64,000 bases of DNA from Cyanobacteria bacterium TGS_CYA1 (GCA_026129135.1 JAHCIQ010000004.1:186001-250000); one strand, 5' to 3'; shown: positions 8,833-17,836, counted from the stretch's first letter. Translations and numbers: made by a program. The notes: generated from the letters alone by a model not told the origin.

Positions 8833-10005
8833 ATGTCTGATCCAGGACTAGGTCTTCCATGTGTGCTCAACAGGCGCTGGCAAGTCGTTCAACGACTTGG
8901 TCAGGGCGGCATGGGCACAGTCTATTTATCCAACGATTTGAATCTTCCAAATCTTGGTGACAGTAAACGTTCGTGCGTGGTCAAACAATTGCGCGACGAT
9001 TTCTTCAGACAGGAAGACCGTGAGCGCGCTATTCAATTCTTCTTCCGCGAAGCACAAGTTCTTTCGGCGTTGAGCCATCCAAATATCGTGGCTATTCTCG
9101 ATTTCTTTCAGGAAGAAGGAAAGTCTTATCTCATTATGGAATACGTGCGAGGCAAAAACTTGCACGAGATGCTCATGGAGCGCGGCGAGCCATTCTCTAA
9201 CGAAGAAGTCATAGACTGGGCCATTCAAGTTTGCGAAGTGCTGCACTATTTGCATACGCACGACCCGCCCGTCATTTATCGTGATCTAAAACCAAGCAAT
9301 ATAATGATCGACGAGCGCAATCAAGTAAAACTAGTAGACTTCGGTATTGCAAGACCTTTTGAAGAAAGCGAAGACAACACGCACGTAGTATCGCAAGGAT
9401 ATTCTCCACCAGAGCAATATTGGGGCGCTGCCGATCCAAGGTCAGATGTTTACGCCCTTGGTTGCACAATGTATTTTCTTTTGACTGGCAAAGACTCGCT
9501 TGCTTTGACAGTATCGAATCCTAAAAAATTGAATCCAGACGTGCTCGATGCATTGGATAGAATCATACAACGAGCCACTCAACAAGACGTTTGGAGCCGC
9601 TATCAGTCTGCTCTAGAGATGAAAGAAGAGCTTATTTTCTTGCGCTCCAAAATTCAGCCCAAGCCAAAGGCTTCGCGCAATAAAATATGGATGATTGCAG
9701 CTGCAGCCATCGGACTGGTTGTGGTATCGTCCCTGGTGATTGCCAAAATGCAAAGCGAACATGAAATGGTGGAGCAAGAAGCTGCTAATTACAGAGAAAT
9801 GCGTGCTCAAGCCGAGCAAGAAAAAATGCTTTTCAAAATAGGCAATCAGACCAAGCAACAAAAGGTCTCCCCTACCGCACAAACGCAAACAAATTCTGGC
9901 GCCTTTCATATTCAGCAAGCAAAGCCTAATGTTTCAAAAAAACAGTATCTGCCAGTGAGCGATGAGTCTATGCTCACCGATTCGCAGGGCTTATTTGACC
10001 GTTGA
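8833..10005 (+). CDS. Membrane-bound Hanks-type Ser/Thr protein kinase
   Basis: The kinase domain occupies residues 16-275: glycine loop LGQGGMGTVYL (22-32), catalytic Lys51 in VVKQL, catalytic loop YRDLKPSN with Asp151, DFGIARPF (169-176), and an activation segment ending YSPPEQYWG. All catalytic residues are present, so it should be active. Tyr replaces the usual His of HRD. One transmembrane helix follows (about 285-305, WMIAAAAIGLVVVSSLVIA), then a roughly 85-residue Gln-rich coiled coil expected outside the membrane. There are no PASTA repeats. A paralogue without a membrane helix lies at 23619-24716. Its 3' end overlaps convergent uppP by 15 bases. The substrate is unknown. Confidence 0.92.
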   Translation: MSDPGLGLPCVLNRRWQVVQRLGQGGMGTVYLSNDLNLPNLGDSKRSCVVKQLRDDFFRQEDRERAIQFFFREAQVLSALSHPNIVAILDFFQEEGKSYLIMEYVRGKNLHEMLMERGEPFSNEEVIDWAIQVCEVLHYLHTHDPPVIYRDLKPSNIMIDERNQVKLVDFGIARPFEESEDNTHVVSQGYSPPEQYWGAADPRSDVYALGCTMYFLLTGKDSLALTVSNPKKLNPDVLDALDRIIQRATQQDVWSRYQSALEMKEELIFLRSKIQPKPKASRNKIWMIAAAAIGLVVVSSLVIAKMQSEHEMVEQEAANYREMRAQAEQEKMLFKIGNQTKQQKVSPTAQTQTNSGAFHIQQAKPNVSKKQYLPVSDESMLTDSQGLFDR

Positions 10006-10839
10006 AGCCAGATAAAGGGCAAAAGCTCCAAAGAACATTCTGTACACGACAAAACAAATTGTCGAATGCTTTTGCAAGAATTTAATCAACCAGTAAATGG
10101 CAAGAAAACTGACGATAGTCGAGCTTAAAAGTCCGCCTGCCATCTCGGTCATGCCAATATGCATGCCTGCCTGTTTTGCTTCAACCAAGTCTTTTAGTTC
10201 GAGCAAACCGCTTAGCAAAATAGCCGGAATACCAAGTAAAAAACTAAATCGAGCTGCGTCTTCGCGTTTCAGTCCAAGCAAAAGTGCCACTGTCAAAGTG
10301 GATCCACTTCTAGATGCCCCCGGAATCAAAGCCAGTGCCTGACCCATTCCGACAAAGAGTCCATGCTTGATACCAAGGTCGCTCAAATTCAGTCGCGCCA
10401 TTTTTTTGCCCACTAATTCTGCCACCATGAGCAAAATTCCCATTGCGATTGAAACTATTCCCACCGTGTTCAAAGAGCGAAGTGGGCTTGAATCAGACTC
10501 GAGCGTATGCTTTAAAAGCAAGCCCAGGACACAAATGGGCACGGTGCCAATTATGATTCCCATAAGCAAAAGAAAATTGTGGTCTTTAAAATCTTTGCGC
10601 ATCACAGCGCCAAATGCACCACTAATTATCGTTTTTAAATCTTTGAAAAAATAGACGAGCACCGCTAAAACAGAGCCTAGTTGAATCGATGCCGAGAAGG
10701 CGACGCCTGGATCTTGCCAGCCTAAAGCGGCAGGGACGACACGCATGTGTGCGCTGCTAGAAATAGGTAAAAACTCGGTCAGTCCCTGAACAATGCCTAG
10801 AACGACTGATTGAAACAAGGATAAGGGTTCTGATTGCAA
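9991..10839 (-). CDS. uppP: Undecaprenyl-diphosphatase (BacA type)
   Basis: This 282-residue multispanning inner-membrane protein has both active-site motifs of the UppP/BacA family: QGLTEFLPISSSAH at 18-31 (including the catalytic Glu and the Ser/His cluster) and PGASRSGSTLT at 173-183. It dephosphorylates undecaprenyl diphosphate at the periplasmic face, recycling the lipid carrier for peptidoglycan and O-antigen synthesis, and can confer bacitracin resistance. The length is typical (about 270). It starts right at the stop of the PilZ gene, so it forms an operon with rsmI and the PilZ protein. The 3' end overlaps the convergent kinase gene. Confidence 0.95.
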   Translation of the reverse strand: MQSEPLSLFQSVVLGIVQGLTEFLPISSSAHMRVVPAALGWQDPGVAFSASIQLGSVLAVLVYFFKDLKTIISGAFGAVMRKDFKDHNFLLLMGIIIGTVPICVLGLLLKHTLESDSSPLRSLNTVGIVSIAMGILLMVAELVGKKMARLNLSDLGIKHGLFVGMGQALALIPGASRSGSTLTVALLLGLKREDAARFSFLLGIPAILLSGLLELKDLVEAKQAGMHIGMTEMAGGLLSSTIVSFLAIYWLIKFLQKHSTICFVVYRMFFGAFALYLASTVK

Positions 10840-11682
10840 TTATTTCGATCTCTTTTTAGTTACAGGTTTTTTGGCTTGAGTTGGTGCTTTCACGCTTTGT
10901 GCTTTGGTCAGAGGCTTTGTCATCTCTGCAAGTGTGGTGCGAGTTTTAGCTGCAGGCGCGATATTTTTCTTTTCTTTAATTTGAGCAGACCATGAGTTTA
11001 GCCCGGTCTTGACCTGGGTCTGGAGTTCTTTACTCGATTTTTGGCTGCTTGCCTGACCACCAAGTTTGACCAGAAACTTGTCTAATTTGTCTGACGACTC
11101 TTTGCTCAAAGCTATAAATTGAAGAGCGATAATTGATTTGTTCGCAAGCCAGTTCGATTCTATGCGAATAATTTGGGCTTTTATTTTGAGTATGCCTTCA
11201 GGCAATTGAAATTCGCTTTTGACCATTTGTCCGGGCTCGAGGCCCAACTTCTGAATGAGCTTGGTTTCGAGCTTCGAGCCCGAGCGGCAAAGATCAACTG
11301 TTTCAAAAGTTCTAGACCTGGCGTTGGTATCATCGCTGGTGACAGTAACGGGTAATTTTACTTCGACCCGATTCACTTTGCGTCTTTGTTTGAGTGGCTT
11401 CAATTTTGGAAGACCACAAACGAGCACTTTTTTGCCTTTGACCAGTTGGCTCGACATTACAGAAGATGCCCACAAGCCTGCAAAGCCTGAAATGCCTGCA
11501 TCCTGCACAAACCAGAGTTTGGTGCCAGCTGGCAAAATTTTGTTTGCGCTTTGATTGGTCTTAATCTGCAGAAAAATTTGACTTGCAGTCTTAGACAAAA
11601 TGGTGGCACGACCAATATCGAATTCGCCTGGTGCAATTTCGAACTTGATCTTGTATGAGCTGTTTGTTTCAAGCATAGACAT
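10840..11682 (-). CDS. PilZ-domain protein with YcgR-like N-terminal domain
   Basis: The 280-residue protein has an N-terminal beta-rich domain (about 10-95) resembling the PilZN/YcgR cap. It is followed by a PilZ domain beginning with RKVNR (101-105, the RxxxR motif for c-di-GMP binding). The second motif is DLCRSG (130-135), where Cys replaces the usual Ser of DxSxxG. PilZ proteins sense cyclic di-GMP and act on motility, exopolysaccharide or secretion. The altered motif could weaken binding. The C-terminal 80 residues are Lys/Thr/Ala-rich and probably disordered. It lies between rsmI (3-base gap) and uppP (no gap) in one leftward operon. Confidence 0.8.
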   Translation of the reverse strand: MSMLETNSSYKIKFEIAPGEFDIGRATILSKTASQIFLQIKTNQSANKILPAGTKLWFVQDAGISGFAGLWASSVMSSQLVKGKKVLVCGLPKLKPLKQRRKVNRVEVKLPVTVTSDDTNARSRTFETVDLCRSGSKLETKLIQKLGLEPGQMVKSEFQLPEGILKIKAQIIRIESNWLANKSIIALQFIALSKESSDKLDKFLVKLGGQASSQKSSKELQTQVKTGLNSWSAQIKEKKNIAPAAKTRTTLAEMTKPLTKAQSVKAPTQAKKPVTKKRSK

Positions 11683-11685
11683 AGA

Positions 11686-12558
11686 TTATAGGTTATTTTC
11701 ACTCAAAGAAGAGGCCATGATTTCCAGAGTCAATTTATAAGCGTCAGACTTGCGCACACCAAATCTGGTTTGACACGAGGCGGAGATGTCTTTGACCGAT
11801 TGGTTTTGAGAAAGTGCCATTTGTATATATTCTTTCAAGTCTTCTGCGCTTGCTTCGCCTTCTTGTTCTAACTCTTTATTGCCTTCAATTACGAGGGTAA
11901 ATTCACCTTTTAGTTTTACCGAATTTTCTTTCTTGCTCAAAAAATCATGAATTTGAGCAATGCTTCCACGAATGAATTCTTCGTGCAGCTTGGTCAGTTC
12001 ACGAGCAACACATGCTGGTCTATCTTTGAACACTTCACTTAAAACAATCAATTTTTCAAGCAGTCCGTGAGGCGAAACAAAAAAGACCATGGTTCTTTTT
12101 TCTTGTTCAAGGGCCTGAGCCATTGTTTTGAGTTCCTTTTTCTTATCCGGCAGAAAACCCTCGAAGCTAAAACGGCTCGAATCGAGCCCGCTTCCAATTA
12201 GCGCCTGAATAATTGCTGTGGGACCAGGTATGGGAACGATTTCAAATCCAAGTTCTATAGCCGTTTGAATGACCAGTTGTCCTGGATCGCAAAGACATGG
12301 TGTTCCTGCATCGCTTACGATTGCTGCGTCTTGTCCATTTTCAAGCAGCGATTGCAACAAATCCAGTCGTGATTTTTCATTGAACTTGTGACAACTGATA
12401 AGCTTCTTCTTTATGTCGAGATGATTCAAAAGTTTGAGCGATACGCGCGTATCCTCAGCCAGAACCACATTTGCACTCAGAAGAGCTTCTTTGGCACGCG
12501 CCGATATATCTTTTAGATTTCCTATCGGTGTAGAAATTATGAACAGTCTTGCTGACAA
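11686..12558 (-). CDS. rsmI: 16S rRNA (cytidine1402-2'-O)-methyltransferase
   Basis: The 290-residue protein belongs to the tetrapyrrole-methylase-like SAM enzymes. FIISTPIGNLKDIS near the N-terminus, AEDTRVSLKLLNHL, VSDAGTPCLCDPG and PGPTAIIQALIGSGL are the RsmI signatures. It methylates the 2'-OH of C1402 in the decoding centre, together with RsmH. The C-terminal HemX/HTH-like tail (KDISASCQTRFGVRKSDAY) is also typical. It is the first gene of the rsmI-PilZ-uppP operon, which faces away from a 426-base intergenic region. Confidence 0.95.
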   Translation of the reverse strand: MSARLFIISTPIGNLKDISARAKEALLSANVVLAEDTRVSLKLLNHLDIKKKLISCHKFNEKSRLDLLQSLLENGQDAAIVSDAGTPCLCDPGQLVIQTAIELGFEIVPIPGPTAIIQALIGSGLDSSRFSFEGFLPDKKKELKTMAQALEQEKRTMVFFVSPHGLLEKLIVLSEVFKDRPACVARELTKLHEEFIRGSIAQIHDFLSKKENSVKLKGEFTLVIEGNKELEQEGEASAEDLKEYIQMALSQNQSVKDISASCQTRFGVRKSDAYKLTLEIMASSLSENNL

Positions 12559-12984
12559 CCCCTGCTCCTTATGGCGATTCTGTAAGTGCCGAATATGGCA
12601 TCGATTTGGAAGATATGTCTAGGTGTATAAGAGTCAAATATGCTCCGATTAAACAGCTCTTTTCGACAGGTTATGAACAGCTGTAGATTATTTAATCCCG
12701 ACTTCTTGCGCAAAAAACGGACAACTTTTGAGATTTAGTTTTCAGGATATAACAAACAGATTTAGCCCGGTGAATTTGTTGCGTTTGGCGAAATTCATAT
12801 AAAGTCAGGACAGAAATTATGTATTGCACTAACCCGAACTCGACTGATTGTATATCTATTTTGAATGTCGCATGTAATCTTGGTTTCCTTGGGATGCCTC
12901 TTTGGAAATCAAAAAATTCTTTGTGCTAAAGTTACGACTTGATGACCTGCACCTATAAATTTTTCAATCATTAGAGAATCAATA
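12559..12984. other. Divergent intergenic region between rsmI and the caspase-like gene
   Basis: This 426-base AT-rich stretch has no convincing reading frame and no recognised RNA. It separates divergent genes and must hold both promoters. A candidate rightward promoter is listed separately; no convincing leftward promoter for rsmI was found. Confidence 0.5.
12932..12959 (+). promoter_or_regulatory. Candidate promoter for the caspase-like gene
   Basis: TTACGA (12932-12937) and TATAAA (12954-12959) are separated by 16 bases and lie 25 bases before the ATG at 12985. Both hexamers deviate from consensus, so this is a moderate candidate by eye only. Confidence 0.35.
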
Positions 12985-14265
12985 ATGTTTAGACCAGCGC
13001 TCAATCTTTTTTCTATTCCTCTTATAGTTTTTGCGCTCGTGATTTCTCAATGTTCTAAAGTATTAGCATTGCCTGCCAAAGAGAAGAAGCCCGCCATCAG
13101 AGAGAAGTGGGCGCTCATAGTTTCGTGCGAAAAATATTTCGACAAAGATATTCCTTCTATTAATTCAGCCACCGATAGTGGAGTAGCGCTCAAAGAAATT
13201 CTTTTGAACCCGCAGATTGGACGTTTTGCCCCTGCACACGTGGCATCTGTTTCAGGCACCAAAACAATCAAAAGCAATATAGAAAAATGTGTGGGCGAAC
13301 CGTGGCTTTTAAAACATACTCTGCCAGGCGATCTCGTCTTGCTTTACTTCAATACTCGTTATAAAACAGTGCCTGGCAAAAACGATATATTTCTATGTTT
13401 TTACGACACGCCATCAAGCAAAGGCAGTCTTGAAAACACAATCAGTCTGCGCGAAACGCTCAAAGTCGCAGCCAAGCGCACCCAGTCTCCATACATCGTA
13501 TGTCTTCTCGATATAAGTCCAGTTGTGCATCTTGATGACGGTTCTGCTCCGTCGTCCAAAATATTTGATGAGATCGCGCAAGAAACTAATACCACTATTT
13601 TTGCCGCTACTCATCCGGGACTTGAAGCGCAACACGCGCAAACAAAAAAGTGTTCAGCATTCATAGATAACTTTTCAGAAGCACTTAAAGCTGGTGCTGG
13701 TCAGACCGATCTCTTTGCTATCAGTCAATATGTCCAGCAAAACGCTGGAACTGAAAAGGCTATTTTTGCTTATCCCAGAAACGATTCTCTGGTTGTGAAA
13801 GCCATTCTTGGGATGCCTACCAAAAGCTCGACGCCAGAACATATACGCATTGGACATAATCCAGATACTGTCTATGTCGAAGAACGTCAGGCGCAACTAG
13901 CAGCTAAAAACGCAGCTGCTGCCAATGACAAAGACAAAGAAAAAGACGACGACGATGATGATGACGATACATCTAATTCAGGTCAGGCTGTCGATTTTGG
14001 CTCGTATATGAAAAAAATGAAAAAAGATATACAGTCGAAATGGGCACCACCAAAAGGTTTTAACGCCGAGCGTGTGGTGGCTGTTTTTACAATAACTAAA
14101 GATGGACGAATCACAGAGCCGCAAATAGTCGAAAGCAGCGGCAAGCAAAATATAGACGAACTTGCGCTTCAGGCTTTGACTCAAGCCTCGCCGCTTGATC
14201 CATTGCCAAAAGGCTCGCCAAGTTCAGTCCAGATTCGATATCAGTTCGACTGGTCAGTGCACTGA
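12985..14265 (+). CDS. Secreted caspase-like pseudoenzyme fused to a TonB C-terminal domain
   Basis: The 426-residue protein begins with a Sec signal peptide (1-29). Residues 40-275 read as a caspase/peptidase C14-like fold: WALIVSCEKYFDKDIPSINSA, a hydrophobic strand DLVLLYFN, and IVCLLDIS. Where active caspases have the SGHG histidine this protein has NTRYKT (123-128). Where they have DACxS it has DISPVV (176-181). Both catalytic residues are therefore missing. A run of eight aspartates (321-328) links to a TonB-C domain (338-426) with YMKKMKKDIQSKW, GRITEPQIVESSG and LDPLPKGSP. TonB-C domains normally contact TonB-dependent receptors or act in envelope scaffolds. The combination suggests a non-catalytic envelope protein. 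The fold call is by motif spacing and is less certain than the TonB-C call. Confidence 0.7.
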   Translation: MFRPALNLFSIPLIVFALVISQCSKVLALPAKEKKPAIREKWALIVSCEKYFDKDIPSINSATDSGVALKEILLNPQIGRFAPAHVASVSGTKTIKSNIEKCVGEPWLLKHTLPGDLVLLYFNTRYKTVPGKNDIFLCFYDTPSSKGSLENTISLRETLKVAAKRTQSPYIVCLLDISPVVHLDDGSAPSSKIFDEIAQETNTTIFAATHPGLEAQHAQTKKCSAFIDNFSEALKAGAGQTDLFAISQYVQQNAGTEKAIFAYPRNDSLVVKAILGMPTKSSTPEHIRIGHNPDTVYVEERQAQLAAKNAAAANDKDKEKDDDDDDDDTSNSGQAVDFGSYMKKMKKDIQSKWAPPKGFNAERVVAVFTITKDGRITEPQIVESSGKQNIDELALQALTQASPLDPLPKGSPSSVQIRYQFDWSVH

Positions 14266-14383
14266 GTTTAGAGTCATTTACAGTGGTGATTGACCCACTG
14301 AACTGATTGACAATCCGGCTCTACGGGCTTAAGCTCAAATTCAGGAAATTTGCGGTCTGTTAGAATTTCCCGGTTATTCTTAC

Positions 14384-14389
14384 TATAAT
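14384..14389 (+). promoter_or_regulatory. Consensus -10 hexamer upstream of the 173-residue protein gene
   Basis: A perfect TATAAT lies 39 bases before the ATG at 14428. The -35 region is weak. A second possible -10 with extended TG (TGTTAGAAT, 14358-14366) lies just upstream, so two overlapping promoters are possible. Confidence 0.4.
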
Positions 14390-14427
14390 ATGTATAAATG
14401 CGCTCACTTGAGGACCGACCTTAAAAG

Positions 14428-14949
14428 ATGAACAACGACAGCAATCAAGACCCAATGGATAAATTGCCCAAAAGGCAGGAGCGTCCGGATGAATCCGGAA
14501 GCGGCGGGTTCAACTTGCTCGACATCTCTAAAGATTCAGGCAAAAAAGCTGAGCAAGCGAAGCCCAAAGACACTGGCAAAGACGCTAAAAAAGACGTCCA
14601 GGACACTAAAAGCGACAGATCGAGCGAAGCTTTCGATAAAGCCGCAAAAGACGGAAAGTCAGTCCAGGCTATTGCTAAGAGCGGCAAGAAAATCAAAGAA
14701 GGCATGAACAGACTTCCTGCCAACTGGAAAAAGCATGCTCAGAACGTGATGTCTCAAACAGTTCAAATTCTGGTCCAACAGCACGGTCCTAAAAATCAGC
14801 AGGTTGCCAAGGCTGCTCTCAACTACACTGCCGGCGGCGGTGAAGAAGAAAACAAAATCATCCAGATCACAACCGACCCTCAAGGGGGTCAAGACCCAGC
14901 CACTGGCGGCTCTGAGCCCGGACCTGCCGCAGGTTCACCGCAAAAGTAG
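14428..14949 (+). CDS. Low-complexity charged protein of unknown function
   Basis: This 173-residue protein has no signal peptide or membrane helix. Residues 1-85 are Lys/Asp/Ser-rich and probably disordered (repeated KDTGKDAKKD-type segments). A short helical core at about 88-135 (MNRLPANWKKHAQNVMSQTV, then QQVAKAALNYTA) is the only likely ordered part. The tail is Gly/Pro-rich. It has its own -10 hexamer. It lies between the caspase-like gene and rpsT, about 118 bases from the latter. The coding call rests on frame length, promoter and codon pattern; no family is recognised. Confidence 0.65.
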   Translation: MNNDSNQDPMDKLPKRQERPDESGSGGFNLLDISKDSGKKAEQAKPKDTGKDAKKDVQDTKSDRSSEAFDKAAKDGKSVQAIAKSGKKIKEGMNRLPANWKKHAQNVMSQTVQILVQQHGPKNQQVAKAALNYTAGGGEEENKIIQITTDPQGGQDPATGGSEPGPAAGSPQK

Positions 14950-14994
14950 TTTTCCATTTTGTTAAGCTCTTGTTTAACCACCAAGGCTCTTTTA

Positions 14995-15022
14995 TTGGCG
15001 CTCGGGGGCTTTGTGTTAGAAT
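14995..15022 (+). promoter_or_regulatory. Promoter of rpsT
   Basis: TTGGCG (14995-15000), a 16-base spacer and TAGAAT (15017-15022), with TG at 15014-15015 giving an extended -10. It lies 45 bases before the GTG start of rpsT. A GGTGAGG ribosome site sits at 15047-15053. Confidence 0.6.
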
Positions 15023-15067
15023 ATTTCCCTTCGAGTATATATATCCGGTGAGGCGTAGTTAAGATCC

Positions 15068-15340
15068 GTGCCCAATATCAAATCTGCTATTAAGAGAGTC
15101 AAAGTTGCTGAACGCAACCGCCTGCGCAACCGCGTATACAAGTCTCAGTTGAGAACTTTCCAAAATCACGTCGAAGACGCTATGAAATCGGCTGACCAGA
15201 AAGCTATTGATTCTAGCCTCAGCGCTTTCTACAAAATCGTAGATAAGTCCGTCGCCAAAGGTGTGTTGCACAAAAACACCGGTGACCGTAAGAAGTCTCG
15301 CTTGGCTGCCAGACTTCACCTGTTAAAATCTGGCAAATAG
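15068..15340 (+). CDS. rpsT: 30S ribosomal protein S20
   Basis: The 90-residue basic protein matches bS20 end to end: PNIKSAIKRVKVAERNRLRN at the start, DKSVAKGVLHKNTGDRKKSRLA in the second half. bS20 binds 16S rRNA early in 30S assembly. The start codon is GTG at 15068 with GGTGAGG 14 bases upstream. The length is normal (85-90). It has its own promoter and is followed by murC after about 70-120 bases, depending on the murC start. Confidence 0.97.
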   Translation: MPNIKSAIKRVKVAERNRLRNRVYKSQLRTFQNHVEDAMKSADQKAIDSSLSAFYKIVDKSVAKGVLHKNTGDRKKSRLAARLHLLKSGK

Positions 15341-15411
15341 AATTCAAAACTGAATAGCAATTCCATTGAGTCTTTAGCGCTTTCTCGCTATATTTAGATG
15401 TAGCCAAAACT

Positions 15412-16956
15412 TTGTGTGTCTTACCGAAGTTGGCTGTATATGCAGGATATGCGAGGCGGGACTTGGATATAGATACTCGTAATACTCAAAGCGCTGTTAC
15501 TAAAAATTCTGTCGATTTTGAAAAGCTGACTAAATCAGGAAAGACTGTACACCTTGTAGGCATTGGTGGCATCGGTATGTCTGCTCTTGCACGCCTTGTG
15601 CTTGCTCAAGGCAAGAAGGTAAGCGGTTCTGACAAAGCAGCTTCTGAAATAACAAAAGAACTGGAAGACAGTGGTGCCAAGATATGCATTGGACATAACG
15701 CTTCTAACGTAGCTGATGCGGGACTCATGGTCGTCTCGACCGCAATCTCGGATGAAAATCCAGAAATGGCTGAAGCCAAGCGTTTGAACCTTCCTGTGTG
15801 GCATCGCTCAGACTTACTTTGCGAATTGACTAAAGGCAAAAAACTTATCGGTGTCTCGGGCACCCACGGCAAAACCACTACAACCGGCATGGTATCTCAG
15901 ATTCTCATAGATGGCGGTCTTGAACCGTCGGTGGTGGTAGGCGGAATCTTCGGCAAAATCAAAGCTAATTCTATCCATGGCAACGGTCAATATTTCGCTG
16001 CTGAAATCGATGAGAGCGATGGCACTCAAGTCAAAGTAGACTCGTATATTTCTATCATTACAAATATCGAAGGCGACCATCTGGAGAACTATCCAGGCGG
16101 ACTTGAACAAATCAAAAAGATGATGCTCGTCTTTGCCGAACAGACCAAAGGTCACATCATTTTGTGCATGGACGACGCTGGATGTCGCGAACTTAGTGGC
16201 AATATTTCGCCTGGACAAAAATCCAAGCTAGTCACTTACGGTACAAGAGGCACAGCCCATGCTGCCGCTTGCGACTACACATTCGAGAGCCCAGATAGTT
16301 TCTCGATGGAGGTCTATCACAAAGACAAATTGCTAGGTACGCTCGAAATGAGTGTTCCCGGTGAGCATAATAAAGCAAATGCACTATCTGCCATCATCAC
16401 AGGTCTGCTTTGCGGACTCGATTTTGAAACAATCAAAAAATCTATTTCGCAATTCGTCGGTGTCAACAGACGTTTCCAGATACTTGGTCAATCTGGTGGC
16501 GTCATGGTAGTAGATGACTATGCGCACCATCCAACAGAAGTGGTGGCGACACTAAAAGCAGCGCAAGATTATCTCACGGTAAAAGGAAAAGACCAGGGAT
16601 TGAAGCGTGTTGTAATCTTGTTCCAGCCGCATCAACCGTCACGTTTGAAAGACCACTGGCAAGATTTTTGCCGCTCTTTCAAATTTGCAGATTTGGTTTT
16701 GATGAGCGACGTTTATGTGGCAAGAGGAAAATCAATCGATGGTATAAACTCCGAAAAGTTTTCCAAAGAAGTCGAACACAAAGACGTAAAATACATTGGC
16801 GGTGCGATAAAAGATATTGCCGACAATGTGATGAGCGAACTCAAAGCAGGTGACTTACTCTTGACTGTGGGTGCAGGCGACATCACAAATATTGGGCCGA
16901 AGCTTTTGCAAATGCTTCAAGGCGCGGAAGTAAAAGAGAATGGAAGAACTAGCTAA
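15412..16956 (+). CDS. murC: UDP-N-acetylmuramate--L-alanine ligase
   Basis: MurC adds L-alanine to UDP-MurNAc in the cytoplasm. The Rossmann motif HLVGIGGIGMS (47-57), the ATP loop GTHGKTTT (150-157), and the late block VVDDYAHHPTEV are diagnostic. The start is uncertain because there is no ATG before the conserved core. TTG at 15412 gives 514 residues. TTG at 15463, behind GAGGCGGG, would give 497 and removes an unconserved leader. MurC is usually 450-490. The stop overlaps murB by 17 bases. It is the first gene of an operon murC-murB-hydrolase-murF-ddl. Confidence 0.95.
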   Translation: MCVLPKLAVYAGYARRDLDIDTRNTQSAVTKNSVDFEKLTKSGKTVHLVGIGGIGMSALARLVLAQGKKVSGSDKAASEITKELEDSGAKICIGHNASNVADAGLMVVSTAISDENPEMAEAKRLNLPVWHRSDLLCELTKGKKLIGVSGTHGKTTTTGMVSQILIDGGLEPSVVVGGIFGKIKANSIHGNGQYFAAEIDESDGTQVKVDSYISIITNIEGDHLENYPGGLEQIKKMMLVFAEQTKGHIILCMDDAGCRELSGNISPGQKSKLVTYGTRGTAHAAACDYTFESPDSFSMEVYHKDKLLGTLEMSVPGEHNKANALSAIITGLLCGLDFETIKKSISQFVGVNRRFQILGQSGGVMVVDDYAHHPTEVVATLKAAQDYLTVKGKDQGLKRVVILFQPHQPSRLKDHWQDFCRSFKFADLVLMSDVYVARGKSIDGINSEKFSKEVEHKDVKYIGGAIKDIADNVMSELKAGDLLLTVGAGDITNIGPKLLQMLQGAEVKENGRTS

Positions 16957-17836
16957 TGCCTCACTGGCACGCTATACAACACTAAAAATCGGCGGTGAAG
17001 CCCGTCGCGTTTTCCATCCTAAAACTATTGACGAGCTTGTAGGTCTGGTCACAAAACTTGATGGCGAGCCCTGGTACATTATTGGTGGCGGCTCGAACCT
17101 GCTCGTTTCTTCAGAAGGTTTTGACGGTTCTGTTATTCGTACAACCGACCTTACCGAAATAAAACAGATTTCTGAAAGTCAATTAGAAGCAGCCGCAGGT
17201 GCGCGTCTTCCGCACCTGGCAAAGTTTGCAGCCAAGCAAGGATATTCTGGTCTCGAGTTTGCAGTTGGAATTCCAGGAACTGTGGGTGGTGGCGTCATAA
17301 TGAATGCCGGTGCACACGGAAGTTGCATGGCGAATATCGTGGACACTGTCACTTATTTTGATTCAGACCAGAAAAAACTAGTCACACTTAAAAATGACGA
17401 AGTCGGATTTGTTTACAGAAAGTGTAAGCTCGATCCTCTGAAACATGTGATTGTTTCTGCCGTTTTCAATCTTCCTCATGGCGAAGCTGAAGCTATCGTT
17501 GCCAAAACCAAACACAACGAAGAATATAGAATGCGCACCCAGCCAATTGGATTTCCCAATGCCGGAAGCACATTCAAAAATCCAGACCCAGACAGAAGCG
17601 CAGGTTTGCTCTTAGACAAATCTGGTGCCAAAAACATGCACATTGGCAAAGCAGCTGTTTCAGACCTGCATGCCAATTTTGTCATTAACATGGGTGGTGC
17701 CACTTCGCACGATGTGGCAAACTTAGTTGGTCGCATGCAAGAAATGGTGCAAGAACAGTTCCATGTAAGAATGATGCCCGAATGGAAAACGCTTGGTAAA
17801 TTCACCGATGAAGAATTGAGGGCATGGAAATCATGA
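16940..17836 (+). CDS. murB: UDP-N-acetylenolpyruvoylglucosamine reductase
   Basis: This FAD enzyme reduces UDP-GlcNAc-enolpyruvate to UDP-MurNAc with NADPH. The FAD-binding stretch WYIIGGGSNLLVSSEGFDG, the loop VGIPGTVGGGVIMNAGAHG, and QPIGFPNAGSTFKNP (with the proton-donating Ser) are all visible. The length of 298 and the lack of the extra E. coli-type insert indicate a type II MurB (B. subtilis/cyanobacterial type). Its ATG lies within the end of murC, so the two are probably translationally coupled. Confidence 0.95.
   Translation: MEELANASLARYTTLKIGGEARRVFHPKTIDELVGLVTKLDGEPWYIIGGGSNLLVSSEGFDGSVIRTTDLTEIKQISESQLEAAAGARLPHLAKFAAKQGYSGLEFAVGIPGTVGGGVIMNAGAHGSCMANIVDTVTYFDSDQKKLVTLKNDEVGFVYRKCKLDPLKHVIVSAVFNLPHGEAEAIVAKTKHNEEYRMRTQPIGFPNAGSTFKNPDPDRSAGLLLDKSGAKNMHIGKAAVSDLHANFVINMGGATSHDVANLVGRMQEMVQEQFHVRMMPEWKTLGKFTDEELRAWKS

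Noticed and set aside
14281-14300. CAGTGG/CCACTG hairpin as terminator of the caspase-like gene
   Set aside because: The stem is only six base pairs and no T-run follows on either side.
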